From positions 2,232,001 to 2,296,000 of the forward strand of contig NZ_CP032286.1 of the NCBI RefSeq assembly GCF_002165305.2: DNA of 64,000 nt. Direction: 5' to 3'. Shown piece by piece: positions 29,284-37,739 of the stretch. The notes beneath the pieces are model-generated. The model was not told the origin of the DNA. It searched no databases and saw only the letters and a list, made by a program, of their open reading frames with translations. Source of the DNA: Acinetobacter sp. WCHA55. Its GTDB lineage: Bacteria; Pseudomonadota; Gammaproteobacteria; Pseudomonadales; Moraxellaceae. Every line of letters starts with the position of its first letter. Within the stretch, counting starts at the first letter, position 1. The position numbers and the translations under genes are program-made.

Positions 29284-30153
29284 TCATGCAGGCGTATGTT
29301 GTTGCATAAAGCTTGTGGTGATTGCATTAAAGTGCTCAGCACGTTCCCACTGTACCCAATGCCCTGTTTGTGCAAATAAATACACATCACAATTCTTCAT
29401 GGTTTTTTGTAATGTTTCCGCACCACTTGGACGATTGACTTTGTCGTCCGCTCCCCAAACGACTAAGGTTGGGGTATTACAGCGTTTTAAACGTGGATCT
29501 CGGCTAAAATCCATACGAATAGCAGCTTTTAGACTATTGGGACGTTGTAATGGTGGTGAAGCGATGACTTCTGGATCAATGCTAGCTTGATAACGTAACT
29601 CTATGAGCTCTTCAGAAACCTGACTGCCATCATAAACCAAGTATTCACGAATAAAAGTACGTAACTTTTCACGCGTAGGCCCACCATCGGCGTAATAACT
29701 TAAAAGCTGGTTAATCCCTTTTGTAGGTAAACCACGTGTTGTATTTACTCCGCCCGGTCCCATAAGGACTAAACTCTGAACACGCTCAGGACGGTCTAGC
29801 GCCATGCGCAAACCACAGGCCCCACCATATGAATTACCCACCGCATGTACTTTAGGTATCTCTAATTTGTCGAGTAGGCCTAACATCACATCAGCAAGAT
29901 CACCAAACGGATCACTTCGTTTTACCCCCTTACTAGATTGACCATAACCTTGCATGTCTGGAACCAATACACGGAAGTGTTTTGCTAATGCTTCTATATT
30001 TCTGGAATAGTTTGAAAGCCCAGTTGCACCAGCACCGCCACCATGTAATAACAATACAGGAAAGCCTTCACCTATTTCACTTAAGAAAATCTTGCGATTA
30101 TCAAATTCAACAAAAGTACTTTTTAAGCCTTTAATCTCAATTTTCTGACCCAT
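29284..30153 (-). CDS. alpha/beta-hydrolase, meta-cleavage product C-C hydrolase
   Basis: 289 residues. It has an oxyanion-hole segment LLHGGGAGATGLSNYSRN, nucleophile Ser in GNSYGGACG, Asp in VVWGADDKVNRPSG and His in FAQTGHWVQWE. This is the MhpC/BphD/HsaD pattern. It cleaves the ring-fission product into 2-hydroxypenta-2,4-dienoate and a carboxylic acid. It is the first gene of the leftward operon, directly behind the TTGAACA dyad at 30189, which lies 36 bases before its start. Confidence 0.9.
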   Translation of the reverse strand: MGQKIEIKGLKSTFVEFDNRKIFLSEIGEGFPVLLLHGGGAGATGLSNYSRNIEALAKHFRVLVPDMQGYGQSSKGVKRSDPFGDLADVMLGLLDKLEIPKVHAVGNSYGGACGLRMALDRPERVQSLVLMGPGGVNTTRGLPTKGINQLLSYYADGGPTREKLRTFIREYLVYDGSQVSEELIELRYQASIDPEVIASPPLQRPNSLKAAIRMDFSRDPRLKRCNTPTLVVWGADDKVNRPSGAETLQKTMKNCDVYLFAQTGHWVQWERAEHFNAITTSFMQQHTPA

Positions 30154-30188
30154 TTCTAGCTCTATTATATGTACAACTTAAAACCATA

Positions 30189-30206
30189 TTGAACAATGAT
30201 GTTCAA
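30189..30206. promoter_or_regulatory. operator-like dyad before the meta-cleavage operon
   Basis: TTGAACA-ATGA-TGTTCAA is a perfect inverted repeat of 7-bp arms with a 4-base gap, identical in arms and spacing to the site at 35294. It lies in the divergent region between the leftward operon and the FAH-family gene, at promoter distance from the hydrolase start. Confidence 0.65.
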
Positions 30207-30277
30207 TTTTGCAATAATTATTTTTAATATTTCTTATATTTTCCAATTGAACTATTTGGTATGTTTTTGTACAGTAG

Positions 30278-30293
30278 TGTTCAATATATTGAA
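30278..30293. promoter_or_regulatory. second operator-like site before the rightward genes
   Basis: TGTTCAA at 30278 overlaps the palindrome TTCAATATATTGAA (30280-30293). It lies just upstream of the start at 30309. The site has a different centre from the 4-base-gap dyads, so it may be a weaker or half site. Confidence 0.45.
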
Positions 30294-30308
30294 AGTTGAA
30301 GATGAGAT

Positions 30309-31268
30309 ATGGCAATCCACATCCTTCGCTTCACCAGAAATGATCAGATTTTTTGGGGAGTTATAGAAAAAAGTAAAGTTTACCCTTTATCGCTTACATC
30401 AGAATACATAACTACCAAAGCGCTAATATCACTTGGTATTCAAGAATTATTGAAAGCAAAAAGTAAAACAGCCCAGTTCTCAATAGATGAAGTGGAAGTG
30501 CTCAGTCCAATCACTTCTGATGCCAAAATTATTTGCCAAGGCGCAAATTATCGTCAGCATATGATCGATTCAGGCATGAACCCTGATGATAAAAAATTCA
30601 ACATGTTCTTTACCAAATCTAGTGCTTCAATTCATAGCCCAACTGGCGTCATTCAAAAGCCAAAGCATGTACAACTATTGGATTATGAAATTGAACTGTG
30701 TTTGATCTTAAAAAAAGCAATTCATGAAACAGTAAACGTTACGCAAAACAATTTGTATGAATATGTTGCAGGGATCTGTATGGGTAACGATATTTCAGCC
30801 CGTGATATTCAAATCCCACAAACACAGTTTTTTAAAGGTAAAAGTTACCGAACTTTCTGTCCATTAGGACCTGTGCTGTGTCTGCTTGAAGCAGAGGAAA
30901 TGCATTATTTAGACGATCTCAAACTAACACTGAAAGTAAACCAACAGGTTCGACAGCAAGATTCCACAGCGAATATGGTGTTCAAACCCACCGAAACGCT
31001 CACAGAAATGTCTGAAATTGTTAATTTCGAAGCGGGCGATGTGATTATGACTGGCACACCTTCTGGCTGTGCACTTTCATTACCTGCGCCATGGCTCGTT
31101 AAAGCAACGGGGCTCCTACCTGAACAAAAGAAATGGCAGCTATTTATTCAAATGCAAAAAAACAATGGACGTTACTTAAATCATGGTGACACCCTTGAAC
31201 TCATGATTCAAAGCTCAGATGGAAAAGTCCATCTTGGTCAACAATCCCACCACATCCAAGATTTATAG
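30309..31268 (+). CDS. fumarylacetoacetate hydrolase (FAH)-family protein
   Basis: 319 residues. FAH core motifs: IICQGANYRQH, then LLDYEIELCLIL with metal-binding Glu residues, GNDISARD, KGKSYRTFCPLGP, and the closing FEAGDVIMTGTPSG. Members hydrolyse, isomerise or decarboxylate acylpyruvate-type products of ring fission. It begins the rightward transcript with the amidohydrolase 12 bases downstream. With an aldolase branch already present it probably handles a side-product or a second substrate branch. Confidence 0.85.
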   Translation: MAIHILRFTRNDQIFWGVIEKSKVYPLSLTSEYITTKALISLGIQELLKAKSKTAQFSIDEVEVLSPITSDAKIICQGANYRQHMIDSGMNPDDKKFNMFFTKSSASIHSPTGVIQKPKHVQLLDYEIELCLILKKAIHETVNVTQNNLYEYVAGICMGNDISARDIQIPQTQFFKGKSYRTFCPLGPVLCLLEAEEMHYLDDLKLTLKVNQQVRQQDSTANMVFKPTETLTEMSEIVNFEAGDVIMTGTPSGCALSLPAPWLVKATGLLPEQKKWQLFIQMQKNNGRYLNHGDTLELMIQSSDGKVHLGQQSHHIQDL

Positions 31269-31280
31269 AAAGAGTAAGTT

Positions 31281-32348
31281 ATGCAAAATTTTAATATTGA
31301 TGTACATCATCATCTTATTCCACCCGCTTTTTTGAAGGTGATGGAAAAATATAACATCACTGAAGTTGCAGGTGCCCCTTTACCGCCATGGAATGCCGAA
31401 CGTTCTTTAGAAGCCATGGACTTAATTGGAACTCAGACTGCCATCACCTCTCTATCTGCCCCGGGGGTTTATTTTGGAGATTTGCAAGAAGCCTGTGATT
31501 TAGCGCGTGCCTGTAATGAGTTTTCTGCTGAAATTAAGCAAAAGCATACTGGACGCTTCGGTTCATTCGCGGTTCTACCAATGCCTTTTACAGCTGAATC
31601 ATGTCGTGAGGCTGAATATGCTTTAGATATTTTGAAAGCTGAAGGTATTGTTCTATTAGGCAGCACGCAAGGCATTTTCTTAGGCGATGACTCCTTAGAT
31701 GAACTGATGCAAGTGTTAAACCAACGCCATGCTACTGTCTTCGTTCACCCGAACATGCATCAAACCAGCGAAGAATTACAGCTCAACACACCCGGTTTTA
31801 TTCTTGAGTTTTTATGTGATACCACACGTGCAGCAGTCAATTTGATTACGACAGGTGTCATTGAAAAATATCCAAATATCAACTGGATATTAGCACATGC
31901 AGGAGGTTTCTTACCTTATGTTGCATGGCGAGTATCTCTGTGCAATCTGATGCCTGAACTTACTGAAAAAACCCCTCAAGGATTTTTACATTATATTCAG
32001 CGTTTTTATTTCGATACTGCACTCTCGTCTTCCCCATATGCAATGGCAGCATTAAAACAGCTCGTCGATCCATCTCATATTTTATTTGGTAGCGACTTTC
32101 CATTTGCCCCGAAACAGCTCTCTATTTTGCAAAAGCAAAATCTTGATGAGCTCACTGTATTTACAGATGAAGAAAGGCAAAACCTGCTTCGCGCCAACTC
32201 CTTGGCACTCTTTCCACATTTACGCATAGATGAAGATCAAAGCATCCCTGAACTACAACAGTATTCGACCGTTTCGATGGGGACACAATTTAAGCGCAGT
32301 ATGACGAAACCTTTACTTTATATGGCTGAAAGAATGCGCAAACGCTAA
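31281..32348 (+). CDS. ACMSD-type amidohydrolase-family decarboxylase or hydrolase
   Basis: 355 residues. TIM-barrel metal site: HxH in DVHHHLIPP, His in VFVHPNMH, His in LAHAGGFLPY and Asp in LFGSDFPFAP. This pattern is shared by 2-amino-3-carboxymuconate semialdehyde, gamma-resorcylate and 6-methylsalicylate decarboxylases. A non-oxidative decarboxylation of a hydroxybenzoate-like compound or of a ring-fission product would suit its neighbours. A hydrolase role is also possible. Confidence 0.8.
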   Translation: MQNFNIDVHHHLIPPAFLKVMEKYNITEVAGAPLPPWNAERSLEAMDLIGTQTAITSLSAPGVYFGDLQEACDLARACNEFSAEIKQKHTGRFGSFAVLPMPFTAESCREAEYALDILKAEGIVLLGSTQGIFLGDDSLDELMQVLNQRHATVFVHPNMHQTSEELQLNTPGFILEFLCDTTRAAVNLITTGVIEKYPNINWILAHAGGFLPYVAWRVSLCNLMPELTEKTPQGFLHYIQRFYFDTALSSSPYAMAALKQLVDPSHILFGSDFPFAPKQLSILQKQNLDELTVFTDEERQNLLRANSLALFPHLRIDEDQSIPELQQYSTVSMGTQFKRSMTKPLLYMAERMRKR

Positions 32349-32481
32349 AACCCAGAATGTATGGAGATATATCGCGAAAGGAAAAAAGCATAAACAAAAA
32401 GATTATCGATGTAACTCGATGAATAGGAAATAAAAAACTCAAACAAATCCAGAGTAAGGAATACTCTGACAAGGAATGATC

Positions 32482-33699
32482 ATGAATCACAAGTTTTTAA
32501 TGTCGACCCTCGCTATGTGTATGCTAAACACGACTGCATATGCAGCTGGTTTAGATCGATCAGGTCAACTCATAACTCCATTTCTACAGGATGGCAATTA
32601 TTTTGAAGCAGCTATGTATGTGGTTGACCCAGATGTTTCAGGTAAAGTTAGACCTCATAAAGCACCTCCAAATACCGATCTTTCTACTGGAGAAATCGCC
32701 AAAGATGATCAGTTTTATAGTGCTGCACTCAAATTACAACTGACACCAAATTTTTCATTTGGATTGCTTTATGACCAGCCCTATAGTGCTTCAGCAGAAT
32801 ATCCAACCATGCAAAATGGCGCTTTCAGCTCTGTAAAAGGAAATACTGCAGCTGAAGTTGATTCGCAAAACTTATCGTTAATATTGGGCTATCAACCCAA
32901 TAAAAATTGGAATTTGTATGCAGGCCCTGTTTATCAAACTTTAGAAGGAGATGTGAGTATTCAAGGTACTTCTAGCATTGCTTCTGGATATAAAGTTTCT
33001 ATCAGTGAAGATCATGCCTTAGGATGGATGGCTGGCGTTGCCTATCAAATTCCAGAAATAGCTTTAAAAGCGGCCGTTACTTATCGGTCTGAAATCACAC
33101 ACAAAGGTCATGCAAATGAAGAGTTTTCATTACCTTTTAGTAATCTAGTACCCTTAGTTGGTGAAGGTGAATCATCTGTAACTACACCAGAATCAGTAAA
33201 TATCGATTTTCAAACAGGTGTTAGTCCTAGAACGTTATTGTTTGCAAATCTACGTTGGGTGAACTGGAGTGACTTTTATGTCAGACCTTACCAGTTTGGT
33301 AAAATTACATCACTCGTAACCACAAATATGTTTGGCTATCCAGACGGAGTCAACTTAACTGATTACTCCAAGGATCAATATTCAGCGAATGTTGGTTTGG
33401 GGCACAAATTAACGGATAAGTGGTCTGGTGTAGTCTACGGCGGCTGGGATAGCGGTGCTGGAAATCCTACATCAACTTTAGGTCCAGTTGAAGGTTATTG
33501 GGCGGCGGGTTTAGGATTGCAATACAACCCGACACCTCAATATTTTATTGCAGGTGGTTTTAAATACGTATGGTTAGGTGATGCAACAGCCCACTCTGCA
33601 ACGCATTCTATTCCAGGTTTTGAAGAAGCCTCTAAAGTCGCTGATTTTAAAGATAATACAGCTGTCGGTTATATGATGAAAATTGGATATAAATTTTAG
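32482..33699 (+). CDS. FadL/OmpP1-family outer membrane transport protein
   Basis: About 405 residues. Signal peptide cleaved near AYA-AGL, then alternating beta-strand sequence with the FadL-type N-terminal segment, ending in the outer-membrane sorting residue Phe (MMKIGYKF). Homologues such as TodX and TbuX admit hydrophobic aromatics in other degradation clusters. It follows the FAH and amidohydrolase genes on the same strand after 133 bases. Its presence suggests a hydrophobic substrate. Confidence 0.85.
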   Translation: MNHKFLMSTLAMCMLNTTAYAAGLDRSGQLITPFLQDGNYFEAAMYVVDPDVSGKVRPHKAPPNTDLSTGEIAKDDQFYSAALKLQLTPNFSFGLLYDQPYSASAEYPTMQNGAFSSVKGNTAAEVDSQNLSLILGYQPNKNWNLYAGPVYQTLEGDVSIQGTSSIASGYKVSISEDHALGWMAGVAYQIPEIALKAAVTYRSEITHKGHANEEFSLPFSNLVPLVGEGESSVTTPESVNIDFQTGVSPRTLLFANLRWVNWSDFYVRPYQFGKITSLVTTNMFGYPDGVNLTDYSKDQYSANVGLGHKLTDKWSGVVYGGWDSGAGNPTSTLGPVEGYWAAGLGLQYNPTPQYFIAGGFKYVWLGDATAHSATHSIPGFEEASKVADFKDNTAVGYMMKIGYKF

Positions 33700-34045
33700 T
33701 ATCTGATTGAACTTACCGCTCTTAATTTTAATATTCTACCTCTTGTTTTGCCCAAAGCGCTCATTGTTGGCTTCGGCAAAACAGGATTTTCTATTCTCTC
33801 ACTCATCAGATGCGATGTCCTTAGCAATTTATACGTATTTCGCAAGGCACCAACTCTTAAACCATCTGTCCGTCGCTCTTCCATTTTATGCGATACGGAC
33901 AGCTAAATATTTAGATCAGCCAATCCTTGAAAAGGTATCAACCCTAAATAATGACTTCATATAATTCATTTCATTATTATTTAATAAAAGCTTATTTATC
34001 TAAGATTCCTTGCTATAAATAAGCCTTAAAGAGTTACATTTCAAA
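33700..34045. other. non-coding gap between two convergent genes
   Basis: About 345 bases between the porin and DUF445 genes. Short open frames exist on both strands but neither has a ribosome site or recognisable family. I see no clear terminator hairpin. Codon-like composition in the first 200 bases hints at a decayed or repeated sequence, but I cannot identify it. Confidence 0.35.
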
Positions 34046-35278
34046 TCAATGATGTAGCATGATATAAACCTGTAGTTCTCCCACTAAGAACCCTAAAATA
34101 CCGCCTAAGATAATCAGAATTTTTTCATCTTGTTGAAAAACAGGTCTTAATAAACCTTCGAATTGCTCTAAAGTCATTAGCTTCATTTTGCTGGATAGCT
34201 CATTTTTTATATCAAGCTGGCTCGCTAAGAGTGGTTCAATATGCTGAGTCATCGCTGGGAGCTGCCCTATCATTTTTTGTGTAATCTGTTTTTTCATTTC
34301 AATGTAATTTTGACTGCCCATGCTATACACCAAAACAGGACGTAAATAGCCAGCTTGTTCATCTATCATTTCTTCAATATAACGATGAACTAAATTAAAT
34401 AATCGGTCAGATGCTGGACCCGAAATGATTGCATCAACAAGATTAGGTACTGTCAGTACCTCTTCCGCAATGAGTTGCGCATGGATCTCACAAACTTCTA
34501 ATCGGCGTTTAAGAAAAAGACCTTGCCACGACCATACGCCAAAAAACTTTTTTTCTTCTAATGGTCTAAAAACCATTTTTAAAGCCAGCCAATCAGAAAA
34601 GAACCCAACAAAACTACCAAATAGAGGCATAACCCATGGTGAATGAGTCAGCGCCCATGTGATTGCTTGTACAACACCAATTATAAATCCAAAATAAATA
34701 CCTGTTCGACGAATAAAAGCGAACTCTTCTCGCCCCGTTTCTTTAAAAATTTTAATAATGACACGTTTGTCTGTCGTTAAGGCTTTAACGATCATATCCT
34801 TCAAGTCAAAAACCGTTTCAAGGTTTTCTCCAAGCTCAGTGACAATACGATGACTCAGTGTTGGCACTTGCTGTTGAACTCTCAGTGTTAATTTGGTCTT
34901 GACTGTTTTAGGCAGAACTTGCCATAAACTCGGATAATAGGTCGAGACAATCTCTTCTGTCATACTTTCAACTGCTTTTGAAAGTGGTTTTTCCAACTCA
35001 CTTAACAACACTCGATGATCTAGACGTTCCCAGATTTCTTGTGGATTAATTAAATTTTTAGTTAAAGTTTCACAGGCAATATTGGCCATATATTCGGCTT
35101 TTCTTGGCACAATGCCTTGCCAACCCAAATAAGGCTTAATACCGATAAACTTTATGGGACTAAACATCATTTTGATGGCAAGTAGCTTTGTTATATAACC
35201 AATTGCTGCTGCAACAAGTGGCATCGCGCAATATAACAACCAATTTTCTTGTATATCTAGAAGTATATTTGTGAACAT
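34046..35278 (-). CDS. DUF445 membrane protein, island copy
   Basis: About 410 residues from the ATG at 35278. An earlier TTG at 35311 is in frame but lies inside the operator palindrome. Features: an N-terminal membrane segment (WLLYCAMPLVAAAIGYITKL), PRKAEYMANIA, paired helices in the middle (FGFIIGVVQAITWAL), and a C-terminal hydrophobic tail. It is a paralogue of the protein at 61059, sharing GWQGIVPRKA and the FLVGE/FIAGT tail. The family is of unknown function. Its operator ties it to the catabolic regulon. Confidence 0.85.
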   Translation of the reverse strand: MFTNILLDIQENWLLYCAMPLVAAAIGYITKLLAIKMMFSPIKFIGIKPYLGWQGIVPRKAEYMANIACETLTKNLINPQEIWERLDHRVLLSELEKPLSKAVESMTEEIVSTYYPSLWQVLPKTVKTKLTLRVQQQVPTLSHRIVTELGENLETVFDLKDMIVKALTTDKRVIIKIFKETGREEFAFIRRTGIYFGFIIGVVQAITWALTHSPWVMPLFGSFVGFFSDWLALKMVFRPLEEKKFFGVWSWQGLFLKRRLEVCEIHAQLIAEEVLTVPNLVDAIISGPASDRLFNLVHRYIEEMIDEQAGYLRPVLVYSMGSQNYIEMKKQITQKMIGQLPAMTQHIEPLLASQLDIKNELSSKMKLMTLEQFEGLLRPVFQQDEKILIILGGILGFLVGELQVYIMLHH

Positions 35279-35293
35279 TTTTGATACGCACAA

Positions 35294-35311
35294 TTGAACA
35301 ATATTGTTCAA
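35294..35311. promoter_or_regulatory. operator-like perfect palindrome before the DUF445 gene
   Basis: TTGAACAATATTGTTCAA is an 18-bp perfect palindrome with the same 7-4-7 layout as the site at 30189. It begins 15 bases upstream of the DUF445 start, where a bound repressor would block transcription. Confidence 0.65.
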
Positions 35312-35424
35312 TTTTACACATTAAAAATAATATTTACTTAGGATATGAAAACTGGCTAGTCATGAACAAACAAAAGGGGGCATTAAGCACCCTTTCATAA
35401 ATTTCAGTTAGGCGAAAAAGACAA

Positions 35425-35910
35425 TTATTCGATACGTATCCATGTCTGACTTCTTCCTAGCTGTGAAATTCCTACATACCCTCTTAGATTAAGACGTCTA
35501 TTATTCTTCGATAGTTTAATTTTGCTTTTATAAATTTCCCCTGAAACGGGATCTAGAATTTTTCCATTAATATATTCATTTTCTTTTTGAGGGTTTATAA
35601 CAAAACCCGAAAGAATTTGCATCCCCACAACTTTAGCATCTTTTAATTTTCCCTTACACCTAAAGCAAGTCTCATGAAATGGCTCAGATTGATTTAATTG
35701 GGGGTAAATCTTTTCAACTTTTCCTGCATATGTTTCATCTGCATTTTTATAAATACGCACCACTGCTCGTGCAACACCGCTCTTATCATCAATAGTATTC
35801 CATTTTCCAATAATCCCATCCTCTGCATATGCATTGGAAATTAGAACAATACAAGTCAAAAAAGTGACATAAATATTTGTAAACATTTGGCTTATTAGCT
35901 CCTTATTCAT
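35425..35910 (-). CDS. DUF2147 exported protein
   Basis: 161 residues with a signal peptide cleaved near AYA-EDG. DUF2147 hallmarks are present: GKWNTIDDKSGVARAVVRIY, a CxxC pair (ETCFRCKG), NGKILDPVSGEIYKSKI, and a closing RGYVGISQLGRSQTWIR. A periplasmic protein of unknown function. It is separated by 147 bases from the DUF445 start and has its own upstream dyad at 35985. DNA around both starts shares ATATTTGT-AACATTT. Confidence 0.85.
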   Translation of the reverse strand: MNKELISQMFTNIYVTFLTCIVLISNAYAEDGIIGKWNTIDDKSGVARAVVRIYKNADETYAGKVEKIYPQLNQSEPFHETCFRCKGKLKDAKVVGMQILSGFVINPQKENEYINGKILDPVSGEIYKSKIKLSKNNRRLNLRGYVGISQLGRSQTWIRIE

Positions 35911-35984
35911 TATTTCAATATAAAAGACAACCTAAAAAATCCATTTTTTCCAAGCATTTCTAAAACACATCAATTTTAAACATA

Positions 35985-36004
35985 TTTGTTCAATATTGAT
36001 CAAA
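35985..36004. promoter_or_regulatory. TGTTCAA-containing dyad before the DUF2147 gene
   Basis: TTTGTTCAATATTGATCAAA is palindromic except at one position per arm and contains TGTTCAA at 35987. It lies 75 bases upstream of the DUF2147 start. Its half-sites are arranged differently from the 18-bp dyads, so it is a weaker candidate for the same regulator. Confidence 0.4.
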
Positions 36005-36263
36005 TATTTTCAATTTAAATTGTAAATTAATCTGCGTATTTCACTTTCAAGTCCAGTGCTCGAAAGGCAAAGGCCTGTTCATTGACTCAACAAAAAAAAG
36101 AGGACTCTTGCCCTCTTATCATTAAAAATTAAATTTCCGAGTTTTTTCGGTTCACTTTTCCAAGCTTCACTATTGAAAACGATTTATAAGAATGATCCTA
36201 GACAAAATAATGGACACATAGTCCCTCTAAAGATAACGTTACGTTAACTTTGGAGATGTAAAA

Positions 36264-36557
36264 ATGGCTAAACGCTTTAGTCCAGAATTTAAACAGCAAG
36301 CAATTGATTATGCACTTTCAAACTCACACGAGTCTGTAGCTGCAATCGCCCAGAAATTAGGTGTAGGTTATTCAACATTAGATAAATGGATTCGTGAAGC
36401 TAATCCAGCGGGTTCAAGCAAACGCCAACTCTCACCAGAACAACAGCGTATTCTTGATTTAGAGAAAGAGGTCAAACAGCTCAGGGAAGCCAATGACATT
36501 TTAAAAAAGGCGCATGTGTACTTCCTAACAGATCATGCCAAGAAAAGTACACGTTAA
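36264..36557 (+). CDS. IS3-family transposase OrfA
   Basis: 97 residues. N-terminal helix-turn-helix of the IS3/Tnp_1 type (RFSPEFKQQAIDYAL, then GVGYSTLDKWIREA) followed by a leucine-zipper-like segment (QRILDLEKEVKQLREANDIL). It supplies DNA binding for the element. Confidence 0.92.
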   Translation: MAKRFSPEFKQQAIDYALSNSHESVAAIAQKLGVGYSTLDKWIREANPAGSSKRQLSPEQQRILDLEKEVKQLREANDILKKAHVYFLTDHAKKSTR

Positions 36558-36571
36558 TCCAAGGTCTAGCT

Positions 36572-37398
36572 ATGACTGAAATTACGATTTCTTCTGCTTG
36601 TAAATGTCTAGGTGTTAGCACTTCGGGCTACTATGCTTGGCGAAAGAGACTGATTTACGTCAAACAGAAATATACTGATTTAAAAGCTGTATATTGGCAA
36701 CACCATGCTCGCTTAGGAGCACCTTCACTGGTGCACGACATGCATGATTTAGGTTACTGCATGAGTGAACGTACAGTTGGAAGAATGTTGAGAAAGCTTG
36801 GTTTACGCAGCAAGATTTCCCGTAAATATAAGCATACGACTGATTCAAAACATCGTTTGCCAACAGCGCCGAATTTGTTAGATCGCCAGTTTACAGTCAC
36901 TCGGCCAAATAAAGTTTGGACAACCGACATAACGTATATCCACACCAAAGAAGGTTGGTTGTATTTATGCGTGATGTTAGATTTATTCAGTCGTCGTATT
37001 GTGGGTTGGCAAACCAGCCATCGAATAGACCGTCAATTGATGTGTGATGCGTTTAATTATGCAATGGCTCGTCAGGGTTATCCAACAGGTGTGTGCATTC
37101 TGATCAAGGCTCACAGTACTATAGTCGTGATTTTAGGGCCCTGTTATTAACGAATAACTGTATTCAAAGTATGTCACGCAGGAGAAACTGTTGGGATAAT
37201 GCAGTGACCGAAAGCTTCTTTCACACATTAAAAAGTCATGTAGTTCACGGTAGTGTGTTTACTACCCGAAAAGAAGCGAATGCTATATTGTTTGAATATA
37301 TTGAAGTTTACTACAATCGAATCAGAAGGCATTCTGCAAATGACTGGGTAAGTCCCGAAGCCTTTGAACAGGAATATTTTAAGAATTTAGAGGGATAG
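36572..37398 (+). pseudogene. IS3-family transposase OrfB, frameshifted
   Basis: The first frame (36572-37150) has the start of the rve integrase core with the first Asp in WTTDITYIHTKEGW. Near 37093 the frame shifts: the true continuation reads HSDQGSQYYSRDF (second Asp) and NAVTESFFHTLK (Glu) in the frame of 37093-37398. A one-base loss (or equivalent) in GGTGTGTGCATTCTG explains it. The catalytic triad is split, so the element cannot move by itself. Confidence 0.9.
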
Positions 37399-37527
37399 GT
37401 TGTCCACGATACTGTCTAGGATCAGAAAGCGGATGCTTTTGCTTAAATGAATCGGCTACCAGTAAACTCTACATCTCAAAAAACAGTTTAATTCACTTTT
37501 TTTTATTAAATTTTACAAATAAATTTA

Positions 37528-37595
37528 GTAGGCAAATGGTAGGCTGAAAACGTTAAAAGGTAGGCAGAAGTGAAGAAGTAGGCATATGGTAGGCA
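37528..37595. repeat. GTAGGCA iterons, candidate integrase arm-type sites
   Basis: Five copies of (G)GTAGGC(A) at 37528, 37538, 37559, 37578 and 37588, all in one direction. Four are arranged as two pairs with a 3-base gap (GTAGGCAAATGGTAGGC and GTAGGCATATGGTAGGCA). They lie about 145 bases inside the right island repeat, at the distance expected of tyrosine-integrase arm sites. Confidence 0.6.
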
Positions 37596-37739
37596 AATTA
37601 TTTATACTTCTGAACAATGTGGTATTGTTTCATAGACTTCAGTATTTTATTATTTAAATACAAATATTTATTTTAATTTTTCATGTATTTAAACTTTGTT
37701 TAATATTGTCTCATCTCGCCAAAAACAAGATTTCCCTCA

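Larger units (their letters stand above)
36193..37424 (+). mobile_element. IS3-family insertion sequence, inactive
   Basis: 1,232 bp. Terminal inverted repeats share TGATCCTAGACA, and a 3-bp target duplication GAA flanks it on both sides. The element carries orfA and a frameshifted orfB. The retained target duplication shows a simple insertion without later rearrangement, inside the island's right end. Confidence 0.92.

Noticed and set aside
29048..29590. 180-codon frame on the plus strand across the dioxygenase/hydrolase junction
   Set aside because: It runs opposite two well-identified genes, has no ribosome site and no recognisable motif; it is a shadow frame.
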